From assembly GCA_024234635.1 (NCBI GenBank), contig JACKNX010000018.1, forward strand, positions 1 to 64,000: a DNA stretch of 64,000 nucleotides. Direction: 5' to 3'. Under the pieces are notes generated by a model. That model was not told the DNA's origin. It did not search any database and worked only from the letters and a program-made list of their open reading frames with translations. The DNA comes from Pseudomonadales bacterium. GTDB taxonomy: Bacteria; Pseudomonadota; Gammaproteobacteria; Pseudomonadales; Azotimanducaceae. This document shows positions 35,838 to 46,168 of this stretch, piece after piece. Position 1 is the stretch's first letter, and each line of letters starts with the position of its first letter. The translations under genes were made by a program, and so were the position numbers.

Positions 35838-37235
35838 TCAGCCCACCGGCACCACCCGATAACACGGCCGGTATTCCCCCAGAAGCTTCATGCGCCCCTG
35901 CGCCACGAACTGGGTGAGCAGGTTGTCCAGCGCCGTTACCAGTACCCGGTCGCTGGCCAGCTGGAACGGACCGTGCTTCTCGATCATGCGGATGCCGTTC
36001 TCCTTCACGTTGCCCGTGACGATGGCGGAAAACGCGCGCCTCAGTTCGGCGATGAGTTCATGCCTGGGCAGATCACGCGACAGTCGCAGCGCCGCCACGC
36101 TGTCGTGGGTGACATGAAACGGCCGTTGCTGCGCCACGGGAATGTTCAGCAGCCAGTTGAAGTAGTAGGCGTCACCGTCACGCCGGCGCTGGCGACGGAT
36201 GCGCCGCATGCTGGCGGTCATGTATTCGCCAACCGCTTCGGCGTCGCCAACGATGATGCGGTAGTGACGGGAGATATCATCACCCAGCGCCGTACGCAGA
36301 AAGCGGTCCAGCTCGTCGAAGTAGGCTTCGCTCCCCTTTGGACCGGTAAACACGACAGGCAACTCCACGTGGCTGTTGCGCGGGTCGGTGACGATACCCA
36401 GGATGTGGAGAATCTCCTCCACCGTGCCGACACCGCCTGGGAATACCAGGATGACATGACCGAGACGCACGAACGCTTCCAGACGTTTCTCGATGTCCGG
36501 CAGTACAACAAGATGATTCACCATCGGGTTCGGCGGCTCCGCGGCAATGATGCCTGGCTCCGAGAGTCCGATGTACCGGCTGTTGTACAGGCGCTGCTTG
36601 GCGTGGCCTACCGCCGCCCCCTTCATCGGGCCCTTCATCGCACCCGGGCCGCAACCCGTGCAGATGTCCAGGCCACGCAGGCCGAGGTGGTATCCCACTT
36701 CCTTGGTGTATTCGTACTCGCTCCTGGCAATGGAGTGACCGCCCCAGCACACCACGAGGTTGGGCGGAGTGTTCGGCTCGAGCACCCGCGCATGCTTGAG
36801 GATCTGGAACACCGCGTCGGTCACCTGCTCAGGAGGCGCGTCCTCGTTGGCCAGCAGATCGGCATACTCGGTACCGACGAAGACGATGTCCCGCAGCACC
36901 GCAAACAGATGCTCGCGAATACCCTCCACCATGCGGCCGCCGACGAACGCGGACGACGGTGCGTTCCGGATCACCAGTTTCAGGCCACGCGTGCGCCGCA
37001 CCACCTCCACCGAAAAGTCGGCATAGCTGTCGAACAGCGCCTTCGCATCGTCCGTCTCGTTGCCGGTATTGAGTACCGCCAGCGCACAGCGTCGAAAGAC
37101 ATCCATCAGATCGATGCGCCGGGCGGTATCCGTCAGTGCCGCCACATCGAGTTGTGAAAGCACCTCCAGCAGCCCGCGTGGCGCAATCTGCGCGTTGATC
37201 TTGCCCGGTACAGGTGGGGTGAGTGCCTGGTTCAT
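35838..37235 (-). CDS. ppnN: Nucleotide 5'-monophosphate nucleosidase PpnN (LOG family)
   Basis: A 465-residue protein close in length to E. coli PpnN (YgdH, 454 aa). The LOG motif F-P-G-G-V-G-T-V-E-E lies near 265-274, and G-C-G-P-G-A-M-K-G-P near 194-203. PpnN cleaves the N-glycosidic bond of nucleoside monophosphates and is stimulated by (p)ppGpp through its N-terminal region. Its ATG shares one base with the stop of the preceding TonB receptor gene (TAATG), so the two are probably translationally coupled. Confidence 0.93.
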   Translation of the reverse strand: MNQALTPPVPGKINAQIAPRGLLEVLSQLDVAALTDTARRIDLMDVFRRCALAVLNTGNETDDAKALFDSYADFSVEVVRRTRGLKLVIRNAPSSAFVGGRMVEGIREHLFAVLRDIVFVGTEYADLLANEDAPPEQVTDAVFQILKHARVLEPNTPPNLVVCWGGHSIARSEYEYTKEVGYHLGLRGLDICTGCGPGAMKGPMKGAAVGHAKQRLYNSRYIGLSEPGIIAAEPPNPMVNHLVVLPDIEKRLEAFVRLGHVILVFPGGVGTVEEILHILGIVTDPRNSHVELPVVFTGPKGSEAYFDELDRFLRTALGDDISRHYRIIVGDAEAVGEYMTASMRRIRRQRRRDGDAYYFNWLLNIPVAQQRPFHVTHDSVAALRLSRDLPRHELIAELRRAFSAIVTGNVKENGIRMIEKHGPFQLASDRVLVTALDNLLTQFVAQGRMKLLGEYRPCYRVVPVG

Positions 37236-39331
37236 TACTGGAAAGTGTAGTCCACCCCGGCGTAGAACTGCCTGGGCATGGCGACAAAGTACCGGTCGTT
37301 GCCGAAGGCAAAATCCGCGCGATCGGCGTACTTCTCGTCAAACAGGTTCATCACGCGCACAAACAGCCGCAGCCCGGCCATTGCCTGCCATTCACCCCGC
37401 CAGTTGACCACCACGTGCCCGTCGTACCGGCTCGTGTTGTCTGCATTGGCGTAGTACTTGCCCATCCAGTTGACATCAAACTCCTGGCGCAGCGTATCCG
37501 TGAGACGCCAGCCCCAGCGGGCATAACCCATGAAGCGGGGCGCCGTATCCACGTCGTCACCCTTGTTGATGGTTTCGCCGCCGCCAAGCGCCCGATCGAA
37601 GTCGTAACGGTGACGCGCCCATGTCAGAGAAAGATCAACGTCGTGATCTCCAAAGGCATGGCTGGCGCCGAGTTCGAGACCATGCGACTTCGTGCGCCCG
37701 TTGCTCACGTTGAAGCCGCTGGAGTCGCGCAGGATCATGTTGCGCGTACGTTCGGCGAATGCCACGACGTTCAGCCAGCGATTGGCATAGCCGGCTTCAA
37801 GGGATACAACGCGCTCGCTGTCGAGATCCGCCACGCGCTGACCGGATTGCAGCCGGTAGAGCTCTACGGCCTGCGGCGGCCGGAAGCCGGTGCCCAGGGT
37901 GACGTGGGCTCGCGCGTCCGCGTTCAGGTCCACACCCATGCCGAGCCGCCCGGCAACGTTGGTAAAGTCGTCATCGCTATCCGCGGGCCGCGTGTACAGG
38001 CAGCCGCCGAAGCCACACGGGGAGCCGTCTTCTTTGGTGTTGCCGTCCAGCGCCAGGTTGTCATAGTCGTACTTCAGCCATTCCGCCCGGGCACTGTGAA
38101 CCAGGTGGAAGCGCTCCGCGAACCGCCAATCCACGTCATAGAACGCCGCAAGACTTCCGCCATCCACCTCGTAATCGTAGTGAATGCCCTGCGGACGGGT
38201 GGCGACGAGAAACGCGGATCCAATGGTGGGATCGCTCTGATCCTCCTTCAAGCCGCCGCTGAACATCTCTCCCTGCAGGCCGGTACGTACGTTGAGTGCG
38301 TCGAATCGGAAATCGCGCGTGACAAGCAGTCCGACACTTGTCTGATCGTTGTCCTCCGTCGGCTTTCCGGGCAGGAAATGCTGGATGAACGTCATCATGC
38401 TGCGCCGCGCATAGGGGGTGATCGTCCAGGCATCCTTGTCGAACTGTACTGCCACCCTGCCCGACCAGGCATCCCGGTACGCTTCGGGATTGGGGTTGGC
38501 CCGGCGCAATGAACCGTGCTTGTATGCATCGGTACCGAGTACATAGCCGCCGGTTTCCTGGTGCAGCAGCGTGCCCGCCAGCGTGGCGCGCATGTGCCAG
38601 TCACCCACCATGCCATCCAGCACGGAATTGAGCTTGTACTGCTCGTATCCGGTCTGGTCCTGGTAACCGTCGCTGTTGGTACCGTTGGCGGTCACACCCC
38701 AGGCGAAGTCGCCGAGATCGGCGCGCGCATCCACGCGCACCTGGCCATAACCGTAGGCACCCCGCTCGAGACCGACGCGATTGGCTTCCGGCAGCCGGCT
38801 CTGCACATTGATGGCGCCTTTCAACGCATTGCCGCCGAGCGCCGCACTGCCGGGACCACGCCACACTTCCAGGGCGCCGGCCTGTTCGACGTTGAGTTCG
38901 AAAAGGTTGTTGACGTTGCAGAATCCGGTGGGACGGATCGGAATACCATCCTCAAGCATCAGGAATGAGCCGCATGAGCCCGCGCCGGAGAGGGTTGCCG
39001 AACGGATGGCGGTAAGGTGCTCCTGGCCTGATCCGCGCGTGACCCACACACCCGGGAGGGTCGACAGCGCCTCGGCCGCATGGGTTGGCCGAATACGCGT
39101 GAGGGTCTCCTCGTCCAGCACGGCAACCGCCGCCGTACGACCGCCGCTGCCCGCGAGCGTCCGGGCGCTGACCACAATCTCTTCCAGCTTCGGGCCGCCG
39201 GAATCATCCGCCGCCATGGCCGGATACGGGCTGACCACGAGGCACAGGAGCACCTGCCAACAGAGGATTCGTGTCACGGCTGTCACTCCGGCGTTATACG
39301 CGATGGCGCGCACCATACTGAATGCGCTCAC
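37235..39331 (-). CDS. TonB-dependent outer membrane receptor
   Basis: A 698-residue receptor with a signal peptide ending near A-M-A|A, a TonB-box-like E-E-I-V-V-S-A, a plug (to about residue 170) with T-L-P-G-V-W-V and a cysteine pair (G-S-C-G and G-F-C-N), and a barrel ending D-Y-T-F-Q. The start is either 39331 or an in-frame ATG five codons later. It starts 15 bases after the giant outer-membrane gene ends, so it is in the same transcriptional direction and may belong to that system. It is not closely like the receptor at 28.9-31.4 kb. Substrate unknown. Confidence 0.88.
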   Translation of the reverse strand: MSAFSMVRAIAYNAGVTAVTRILCWQVLLCLVVSPYPAMAADDSGGPKLEEIVVSARTLAGSGGRTAAVAVLDEETLTRIRPTHAAEALSTLPGVWVTRGSGQEHLTAIRSATLSGAGSCGSFLMLEDGIPIRPTGFCNVNNLFELNVEQAGALEVWRGPGSAALGGNALKGAINVQSRLPEANRVGLERGAYGYGQVRVDARADLGDFAWGVTANGTNSDGYQDQTGYEQYKLNSVLDGMVGDWHMRATLAGTLLHQETGGYVLGTDAYKHGSLRRANPNPEAYRDAWSGRVAVQFDKDAWTITPYARRSMMTFIQHFLPGKPTEDNDQTSVGLLVTRDFRFDALNVRTGLQGEMFSGGLKEDQSDPTIGSAFLVATRPQGIHYDYEVDGGSLAAFYDVDWRFAERFHLVHSARAEWLKYDYDNLALDGNTKEDGSPCGFGGCLYTRPADSDDDFTNVAGRLGMGVDLNADARAHVTLGTGFRPPQAVELYRLQSGQRVADLDSERVVSLEAGYANRWLNVVAFAERTRNMILRDSSGFNVSNGRTKSHGLELGASHAFGDHDVDLSLTWARHRYDFDRALGGGETINKGDDVDTAPRFMGYARWGWRLTDTLRQEFDVNWMGKYYANADNTSRYDGHVVVNWRGEWQAMAGLRLFVRVMNLFDEKYADRADFAFGNDRYFVAMPRQFYAGVDYTFQ

Positions 39332-39346
39332 GGAGAAGCAACCGCG

Positions 39347-42300
39347 TCAGCGCGCTGTGGTGCCGTCCGCGCGCGAGCGACCTTTCACGAATCCCAGAAA
39401 ACGTTCGACATTGCGCTGATCCAGTCGCAGGCGGAATTTCAGGTAGGGGCCACGCGCGCTGTAGTCGGCATCGGCGAAGTCATCGTCCGTGAACCCTGTC
39501 ATGTTGTACCCGACGCTTACCCAGGCCTGCCCGCCAAACGAACGTCCCAGTTCCAGGCCATGACTGGTATGGCCCACGCCTGCGTCGACACTGCGATACC
39601 AGCGCGAATGCACACCCACATCCCACCGCGACGACAGGTCAAAGCGATATTCCACGCCGGTCAGCACCGTAAGCCCCGTAACGCTGAAATCATCAAACCG
39701 GCCCGTCGCGACACGCACACCGGCATGGGCGCCAAACTCGTGACGGCCGGCACGGCGATTGACATGGACATTCTCGACCAGCCTACGGGTGCGCACGGGC
39801 GGCCCATCGCCGGTCAGTTCATCCACATCCAGATCCACACGGTTGAACAGCGTCCAGGCGCTGCCCGGCGGGCGCCAGGCGAAACCGCCACGCAGCAGCA
39901 CCTGGCGATGGGCCACACCAGTGGCAAGTTGCTCATCCAGCAGACTGCCGCTGAGCGACACCGCCTTGCCGTCCTCCAACTGGCGCGCCACGCCAAGCAG
40001 ATAGTTCCACTTGTCGGCCTGCTCGCCTTCGTGCCGTTCCACCCGGTTGCTTACATGCCACGCATCACGCCTGAGCGTGGCGCCGAGGAACCAGGCCGTG
40101 AAGTCGCCGCTTTCGCCACCCGCAGCCGGCGGTGCTGCCGGATTGAAGCCACCCCTGCGGGCGCCCGACGCGGCGTCGTCCGTCATGGAAGACAGCGTCT
40201 TCACCTGATCCAGCCCCGCGTCGAGCAGCCAGTTTGGCGAGACCTGCCACTGCTGCACCAACCCGGTATTGGCGAACAGGCGCTCGCCCTGCTCGTTCAT
40301 CTCACGCCCCACCCACGATTCGATGCTGCCGCCCTGCCACGGTCGCGAGCGCACGCCAAGGCGGGAATGGCGAAGGTCGCTGGTCTTTCCGAGCGACAGC
40401 TCCTGCGCCACCAGCAGCGACACTTCGGGTGTGACAGCGAGTTCCGCGCCCGCCGTCACCCGATCCGGGTAGTCCGCGCTTCCCTGCCCGCCGCCAACGT
40501 TGAACTCCGAGTCCGCGCGCAGCGCGAGCCGTCCGTCGAACACATTGCGCGCGGCCCCCAGGCCCACGAGCGTGCCGCCGGTAGCCGCACCGCCGGGCGG
40601 GTTTTCGCGAATGGTCTGCACGTGCCCATGCAGCAACGTTTCGCCCAGCCGATGCCGCGATTCGATGCCCGCAACATCTCGGCGTCCCCCCTGGCGCATC
40701 GTTTCCTGGCGGAACAGTTCCGCCCGCACCGACGCGTTGTCGCCAGCGCGGTATTCACCCTCCAGGCCGAACTTGCGGGTGTCAGCCTCGGTGGCCGGCG
40801 ACAGGCCCACACCGAAGTCCGCATCCTGCTGCCGGAAATACGCCTGTCCGCTGAATCGCTCCCGCCGGTGTTCCACCGCTGCGATCATCGCCCACGAGGC
40901 AGCCTCCCGGGCACCATCGGATCGCGCGGCCTCCAGGTGCACACGGGTGTCGTCACGCACACGCCAGTCCAGGTCCACCGCGTCCAGGGACAGATCCGCG
41001 CCGGCAGCCGTATCCCGCAGTACCGTCACGCCGGCTTCGCTGCCGCCATCACCCAGCGACCAGGCGACGCGACCACCGCCCATCAGATCACCGCCACCCG
41101 AAGCGTTGTCCACATCGTAGGAGACCTCGATGAATACCGGGTCGAAATTGCCGTCCTGGCTTTGCACCGGCTGCTTGAACAGCAACGTACCTTGCGCATA
41201 GTCGATGCTGTAATCCAGGAACCGCAGCAGTGTCTGGCGCTTCAGTTCCCGTTCGGTGTGTAACCGATCACGCGTCACGAGGCTTACCCGCTCGCTGCCG
41301 GGGCGCAGGCGTGATCGTTCCAACCGGTAGACGCCGGACGTGCCATCGCCGCGAAGTTGATCCTGCACATGTGCATCGCCGGTATCGCTGACAAAGGCCT
41401 GAACGGTCATGCGAGCGCCCGTCCACGCCCCCCTGACACCATTGAGCGTGCGCGTGTAGCGGGCCAGTTCCGATCGTTCGAGCCCAGTGTCGAAATCCCC
41501 GGCCTCCAGTTCCATGCGATCGTTCTCCGCGCGCAGATACGCGCGACGCCGGCTGACCGCATCGAACTGCTGCTCCGTGCCGTCCCCGTACAGCGGGTAG
41601 AACCGGCCAGGATCGGTGAGAAACCGCTCCGGCTCGTTTGTCGGCTTGTCGCTGTCGTAGCCGGCGGTAACCTGCCAGTCGTGGCCCACCTTGCCTTTGG
41701 CAAGAAATGCCACCCTGCCATTGCGTTTTACCGTGGCATTGCCTGGCATGTCATCGTCCACGCTGCGCAGCGTGGATTCCGCCAGACCAACCACCACGAG
41801 GTCGGTGGCGCCCGACTTCAGACGCGCATGCACCCGCTCCTGACGGTGTTCGCCGAAGGCAAACGTCAGCACGACGTCGCCCGTACGCAGGGTCGGTTCG
41901 AGCTGAATGAAGGCAATGCCCTCGCGTCGCACCTGGTAGGTCTTCTGCGTCGCTTCGGGCACTTCGCGTTCTTTCGTCAGGTCCAGCGGCCGAAACGGCG
42001 CGTTGACGCTGAATTCGCCAGTCAGTCCCGGGCGCGCCGGTTTACCGCTGCGATCGAAAAAACGCACCGCGATCATCGGCGCATTGACGCCGTCAGCGAC
42101 CAGAAAGCTCTTCGCCGCCACCAGCTCCGCCCGCGCGGGCGCCTGACCGAAGTGCACCTCGCGCTGAACCGTCTCCACCACCCGGCCAGATCCGTCCCTG
42201 AGCAGAACGCGCAACTCGGAATCCCCTTCACTGACGGGTACATCCTTCCAGCGTGACAGCGTGACACCGCGTGCGTGATCAGTCACCGTGCCGAGAAACG

Positions 42301-45300
42301 CGACCGGGTTTACCAACCCCCCGTCCACGCTGAGTTCCGCCCGGAGCGACTTTGCATGCTTGATCACCACCGACACGGCCGGAATGCGCGGATTGTGATC
42401 GGCCAGGGGCCAGAGCAGCGCGGTTTCCGCGCTCTGCGTCGCCAGCCAGGCGGTGGTGAATTCCGGCGGCTCGCCGTTGTCGACCGGTGGCAGCGTATAG
42501 GGTGGCGGCTTCGCATCCGCGACCGGCAGCGGCATGGTCATGATGGCAGGGACCCCCTGCGTGCGTACCACAACCGGGTCAGGCGGCGAAGTCGCCGCTG
42601 TCTGCACCAGTACGGGCGGCTCCCGTGGCGGGAGGCTGGCCAGGTTGCTGACCATCGTTGAACGGTGACGTCCGGTTGCCGTGTACAGCGTCACCATGGC
42701 CCGTGCCTCCGGCGCGTCGGCGACGCCCTCGTAGCGCACCCGGAAACGCAGTTCGTGGCGACTGTTGGCAGCAAGTCGCGGCAGCACGAAGGCAAGGGCA
42801 CCCGCGCCATGATCGGGTGGGTCCGCCATGGCCTCACCGTCCAGCCGGGCGCTGGCAGGCTCGAAGCGCAGGCCGTCCGGCAGAACGATACCGACACTGC
42901 CTTTGTCGACGACAAGCGCACCAACGTGCAGCGACAGACTGTATTCGATACCGCGGCTCAGCCCTCGGGAATCGAGGCGGACGGACCATTCCGTGACAGG
43001 TGGAGGCGCCTTGCCAAGCGCAAAGTCGGCACGTCCAAGCGCGCCACGCGCGAGATCCACAAACCGCGCGTCGCCGCTCCGTGCGACACGATTGTTCGCA
43101 TCACAGACCACCGGTTGCCAGCCCGCCGGGATACTCGCGGGATCGAGTTGCACGACATGGGTTCCAGCGTTCAGGCCCTCGAGATGGTAGCGGCCCTGCC
43201 GGTCAGTCAGCACATAGGCGCCGGTCTCCAGTAGTACACGCACCCCGGCTACACCGTCCGCATCGGCTTCGCAGCCCTGCGTTACCTGCCCCACGAGAAA
43301 CGCGCGATCACCGAGCAGTGAATTGCGCACCACGACATCGGCCTGCGCGCTGACCACCCCATCGATTCCCGGACCGGTCAGCGACACGGCGTTGCGGGCA
43401 GAGCCCTCCACCGCGGCAACGGTGACTTCCGTGACGTAGGACAGCTCGACGTCCGAAGCGGCACCGGTATTCGTCAGGGGGAAACGGAGCGTGCGCCCCA
43501 GTTCCCCAATCACGGGTTCCACGGCAACACCGTTGAGGCGCGCCGTCCCCGCGCGATAACGGAAACCCGCTGGCAGCACATCCACCAGTGCAGCTCCCAA
43601 CCCGGCAACCGGTCGCGGGCTCTGCAGATGTACCCGGTACTGGAGGAAATCGCCGATATCCGCGCTCTGCGCACTGGCTTCCTTCGACAGAAACAGTCCC
43701 GTGACGACGGGATCGAGGGGAATGTCGAACGCGTAGTCTTCGCCCGCCACTATGGTGAAGGCAAGTCCGCGCGATTCCCCGCGCACCCGAAACGCGCCCG
43801 CAAGGCTGGAAATTTCCGCGTCCGTCCGCGCGCTGGGAAAACGCCACGCTGCGGGTGCCTGCACTTCCACGCGATAGGTCCCCGGACGCACGCCGGGCCA
43901 GAACACGCTGCCCGCGCTGAACGGGTACTGGTTTCCGTTGGCATCCACCGCAGCCGCTCCGCTGGTCACGGCGGAAGGAAACGCGGCAACGCCATCCGGT
44001 GATGTCACCGTTGCTGCCTGCCCCGTGTCGGTATCGATCAACGTTACAATCACGCCATCGAGCGGCTCGCCAGTGATGCTGGAGAATACGCGGATGCGGG
44101 GCACGAAGTGCCCCGTTGACACAATCGAATCGCTGCTGTCGTCGCGGTCCACGTAGTGGAACGAGAAGCCGTCGTCGTCGGCCACCAGTTCGCAAGCGGC
44201 TGCATCCGCCGACCCGTTTGCAGTATTGATATAACCGACGAAGACACCGCCCGAGGGGCCGGTTTCCACAAGCTGCAACGATTCTTCGTCGCTCCCCGTG
44301 TGTACCGTCACGGTGACCGTATCCACCACGGTCGGATCGCGATCCTCGTCAGCATCCGTGAGCACCACAAAGACACTGTCACCCGGCAGGGCACCACCAC
44401 TTGCCACCAACGGAATCGAAGCCGGCAGGGAGAAGGCGCCGGCGGCCACCGTACGCGGCGGTGCCCCACCCGAACACGATGACGCACTGATGCTGGCGGT
44501 ACGCATCGCCACCGATGCATCACCCGCGGCAAACACCTCGAGATCTGCGCGCGTCGCTGCTGGCGGCAGCAGGTCGAGTGGAACATCCGCCACAAAGGAG
44601 CCCAGGTCGCCCGATACCGCCTCACCCCTGGACGCCGGAGTCAACCGCCACGGGGCTCCGGGCAGACCAGCCAGTACCGCAGCGGACGCATCGCTGGGGA
44701 ATCGCCAGCGAACCGGTGGAGCGACATCCAGCCTGTAGTTGCCCGGCGGCACATGGGGAAACCTGTAGGCGCCCGTGACAAATTGATACACGGTTCCGGC
44801 GCTGTCCGTCACTGCGCCGCCTGAGACGATCGTGGCGGGAAAGCTCGCGCGGCCATCGTCGCCGAAGACCGTGGCGGGCATGCCGGTGGCTGCGTCGACC
44901 AGCGTGACGGCCACGCCATCGAGCAACGCACCGGTGGTGGCGGCGAATACACGCGCGGACGACGCGACATCGAGCGCAACGGAACGCGGCGGGCCACCAT
45001 CCGCTGGTTCGTAGGTTGCCGTAAGCACATCATCCAGGGTCGCCGACAACAGACAGTCACTCCCCAGCGCTGGCGTCGAGGTGACCATGATCGCGCCGCG
45101 GAAAACCCCGCTGTCGACGCCGGTTTCCGTGAGCGCTACTGTCAACCGGTCGCCGGACAGGGTCATGACGGTCACCGAAACGCGATCCGCGACCTGCCGA
45201 TCGAGATTCGCGGCTGCGTGTGTCACTTCCACGAACAAGGGGGAGTCACGCTCCATGGCCGTCGCGGTACCAAAATCGTAGCGGCCGGGGAAGATGTATC

Positions 45301-46168
45301 CGGTGCCCCGCCAGTCCGTCATCGTGGACAGCAGTGCATCGTTTCCCGGGTCCAGGCAATACGTCCCCGTGACATCGCCATTGTCCGTACCGTGTGGCAA
45401 CAGCAGGCGAAGTTCCGGAGGCGGACCGGTCAAACCGCCTGCACTGATACGCACCGTTGTTTTCGCTTCGAGTCCGCCACTGTCGATCACGGTGATCTCC
45501 AGATCCAGTTCCTCACCCCCAAGCAGGTGTGCATCCGGCAGCAGTCTCAGGACGTGGTCCTCCACGGTGAATCGGGGATCGGACAAGCGGTACGTCACGG
45601 AATCGTTCGCATCCGGGTCCGAGGGTTGCAGCACCGCAATGCTGACGCCATCGACTCCACCCGCCACGGTAACCGGTTCGATTGGCGGCACGCTGGGTGA
45701 TTCGTTGACGTCCAGAATGTGAACCGTCACCCGCAGCACGGCTTCACCGCCCTGTCCGTCGCGAACAAGGACGTCAACGACAACGCGCGGTGTGGCCTCA
45801 AAATCGAATACCGTTCCGCCGGCCAGACGCAGCTGGTCGCCGTCTACGACAAAGCGCGGGTCATCCACCTGGTAGGAAAATGTTGCGCCCGCATCGAGAT
45901 CTTCCGCCGCCAGCGTACCGGCGACCCACGCTGTCGTGTTTTCCGGTACGGGATCGCCGGTCAGTACGAGCGCATGGGGAGCGCTATTGCCGGCACCGGC
46001 GTCCACCGTAAGCGTATCGTCATCCGCGACGGTGAACGTGGCGCCCTGAATTTCGAACGAGACGGTGGCGGTGTTGACAATGGAACTGCCGGGCGCAATC
46101 GCCAGCGCCCGCGTAGTCCACGCGAGCGCCAGAAGGAAAAGCAGCGCTGTCCGAATTCCCTTCGTCAC
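39347..46168 (-). CDS. Giant multidomain outer-membrane/surface protein (cadherin-like, DUF11, Cna-B-like, C-terminal barrel)
   Basis: A 2273-residue protein, from GTG 46168 so that the signal peptide (T-A-L-L-F-L-L-A-L-A-W) is N-terminal; the frame is open to 46360 without signal-like sequence. In order: a shared N-terminal strand motif (V-N-T-A-T-V-S-F, about 25-50); two cadherin-like repeats (about 65-250, with D-V-N-E-S-P); a duplicated ~280-residue module, one carboxypeptidase-regulatory-like unit near 405-530 and one near 690-815; a DUF11 domain (about 826-950); a Cna-B-like domain (V-L-T-D-R-Q-G-R-Y-H-L near 985); a second DUF11-like part; then from about 1450 a YPLYGD segment and amphipathic strands up to a basic C-terminus. 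The last 700 residues look like an outer-membrane beta-barrel. Function unknown; adhesion, a fibre or an import/export platform are all possible. Confidence 0.8.
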   Translation of the reverse strand: MTKGIRTALLFLLALAWTTRALAIAPGSSIVNTATVSFEIQGATFTVADDDTLTVDAGAGNSAPHALVLTGDPVPENTTAWVAGTLAAEDLDAGATFSYQVDDPRFVVDGDQLRLAGGTVFDFEATPRVVVDVLVRDGQGGEAVLRVTVHILDVNESPSVPPIEPVTVAGGVDGVSIAVLQPSDPDANDSVTYRLSDPRFTVEDHVLRLLPDAHLLGGEELDLEITVIDSGGLEAKTTVRISAGGLTGPPPELRLLLPHGTDNGDVTGTYCLDPGNDALLSTMTDWRGTGYIFPGRYDFGTATAMERDSPLFVEVTHAAANLDRQVADRVSVTVMTLSGDRLTVALTETGVDSGVFRGAIMVTSTPALGSDCLLSATLDDVLTATYEPADGGPPRSVALDVASSARVFAATTGALLDGVAVTLVDAATGMPATVFGDDGRASFPATIVSGGAVTDSAGTVYQFVTGAYRFPHVPPGNYRLDVAPPVRWRFPSDASAAVLAGLPGAPWRLTPASRGEAVSGDLGSFVADVPLDLLPPAATRADLEVFAAGDASVAMRTASISASSCSGGAPPRTVAAGAFSLPASIPLVASGGALPGDSVFVVLTDADEDRDPTVVDTVTVTVHTGSDEESLQLVETGPSGGVFVGYINTANGSADAAACELVADDDGFSFHYVDRDDSSDSIVSTGHFVPRIRVFSSITGEPLDGVIVTLIDTDTGQAATVTSPDGVAAFPSAVTSGAAAVDANGNQYPFSAGSVFWPGVRPGTYRVEVQAPAAWRFPSARTDAEISSLAGAFRVRGESRGLAFTIVAGEDYAFDIPLDPVVTGLFLSKEASAQSADIGDFLQYRVHLQSPRPVAGLGAALVDVLPAGFRYRAGTARLNGVAVEPVIGELGRTLRFPLTNTGAASDVELSYVTEVTVAAVEGSARNAVSLTGPGIDGVVSAQADVVVRNSLLGDRAFLVGQVTQGCEADADGVAGVRVLLETGAYVLTDRQGRYHLEGLNAGTHVVQLDPASIPAGWQPVVCDANNRVARSGDARFVDLARGALGRADFALGKAPPPVTEWSVRLDSRGLSRGIEYSLSLHVGALVVDKGSVGIVLPDGLRFEPASARLDGEAMADPPDHGAGALAFVLPRLAANSRHELRFRVRYEGVADAPEARAMVTLYTATGRHRSTMVSNLASLPPREPPVLVQTAATSPPDPVVVRTQGVPAIMTMPLPVADAKPPPYTLPPVDNGEPPEFTTAWLATQSAETALLWPLADHNPRIPAVSVVIKHAKSLRAELSVDGGLVNPVAFLGTVTDHARGVTLSRWKDVPVSEGDSELRVLLRDGSGRVVETVQREVHFGQAPARAELVAAKSFLVADGVNAPMIAVRFFDRSGKPARPGLTGEFSVNAPFRPLDLTKEREVPEATQKTYQVRREGIAFIQLEPTLRTGDVVLTFAFGEHRQERVHARLKSGATDLVVVGLAESTLRSVDDDMPGNATVKRNGRVAFLAKGKVGHDWQVTAGYDSDKPTNEPERFLTDPGRFYPLYGDGTEQQFDAVSRRRAYLRAENDRMELEAGDFDTGLERSELARYTRTLNGVRGAWTGARMTVQAFVSDTGDAHVQDQLRGDGTSGVYRLERSRLRPGSERVSLVTRDRLHTERELKRQTLLRFLDYSIDYAQGTLLFKQPVQSQDGNFDPVFIEVSYDVDNASGGGDLMGGGRVAWSLGDGGSEAGVTVLRDTAAGADLSLDAVDLDWRVRDDTRVHLEAARSDGAREAASWAMIAAVEHRRERFSGQAYFRQQDADFGVGLSPATEADTRKFGLEGEYRAGDNASVRAELFRQETMRQGGRRDVAGIESRHRLGETLLHGHVQTIRENPPGGAATGGTLVGLGAARNVFDGRLALRADSEFNVGGGQGSADYPDRVTAGAELAVTPEVSLLVAQELSLGKTSDLRHSRLGVRSRPWQGGSIESWVGREMNEQGERLFANTGLVQQWQVSPNWLLDAGLDQVKTLSSMTDDAASGARRGGFNPAAPPAAGGESGDFTAWFLGATLRRDAWHVSNRVERHEGEQADKWNYLLGVARQLEDGKAVSLSGSLLDEQLATGVAHRQVLLRGGFAWRPPGSAWTLFNRVDLDVDELTGDGPPVRTRRLVENVHVNRRAGRHEFGAHAGVRVATGRFDDFSVTGLTVLTGVEYRFDLSSRWDVGVHSRWYRSVDAGVGHTSHGLELGRSFGGQAWVSVGYNMTGFTDDDFADADYSARGPYLKFRLRLDQRNVERFLGFVKGRSRADGTTAR

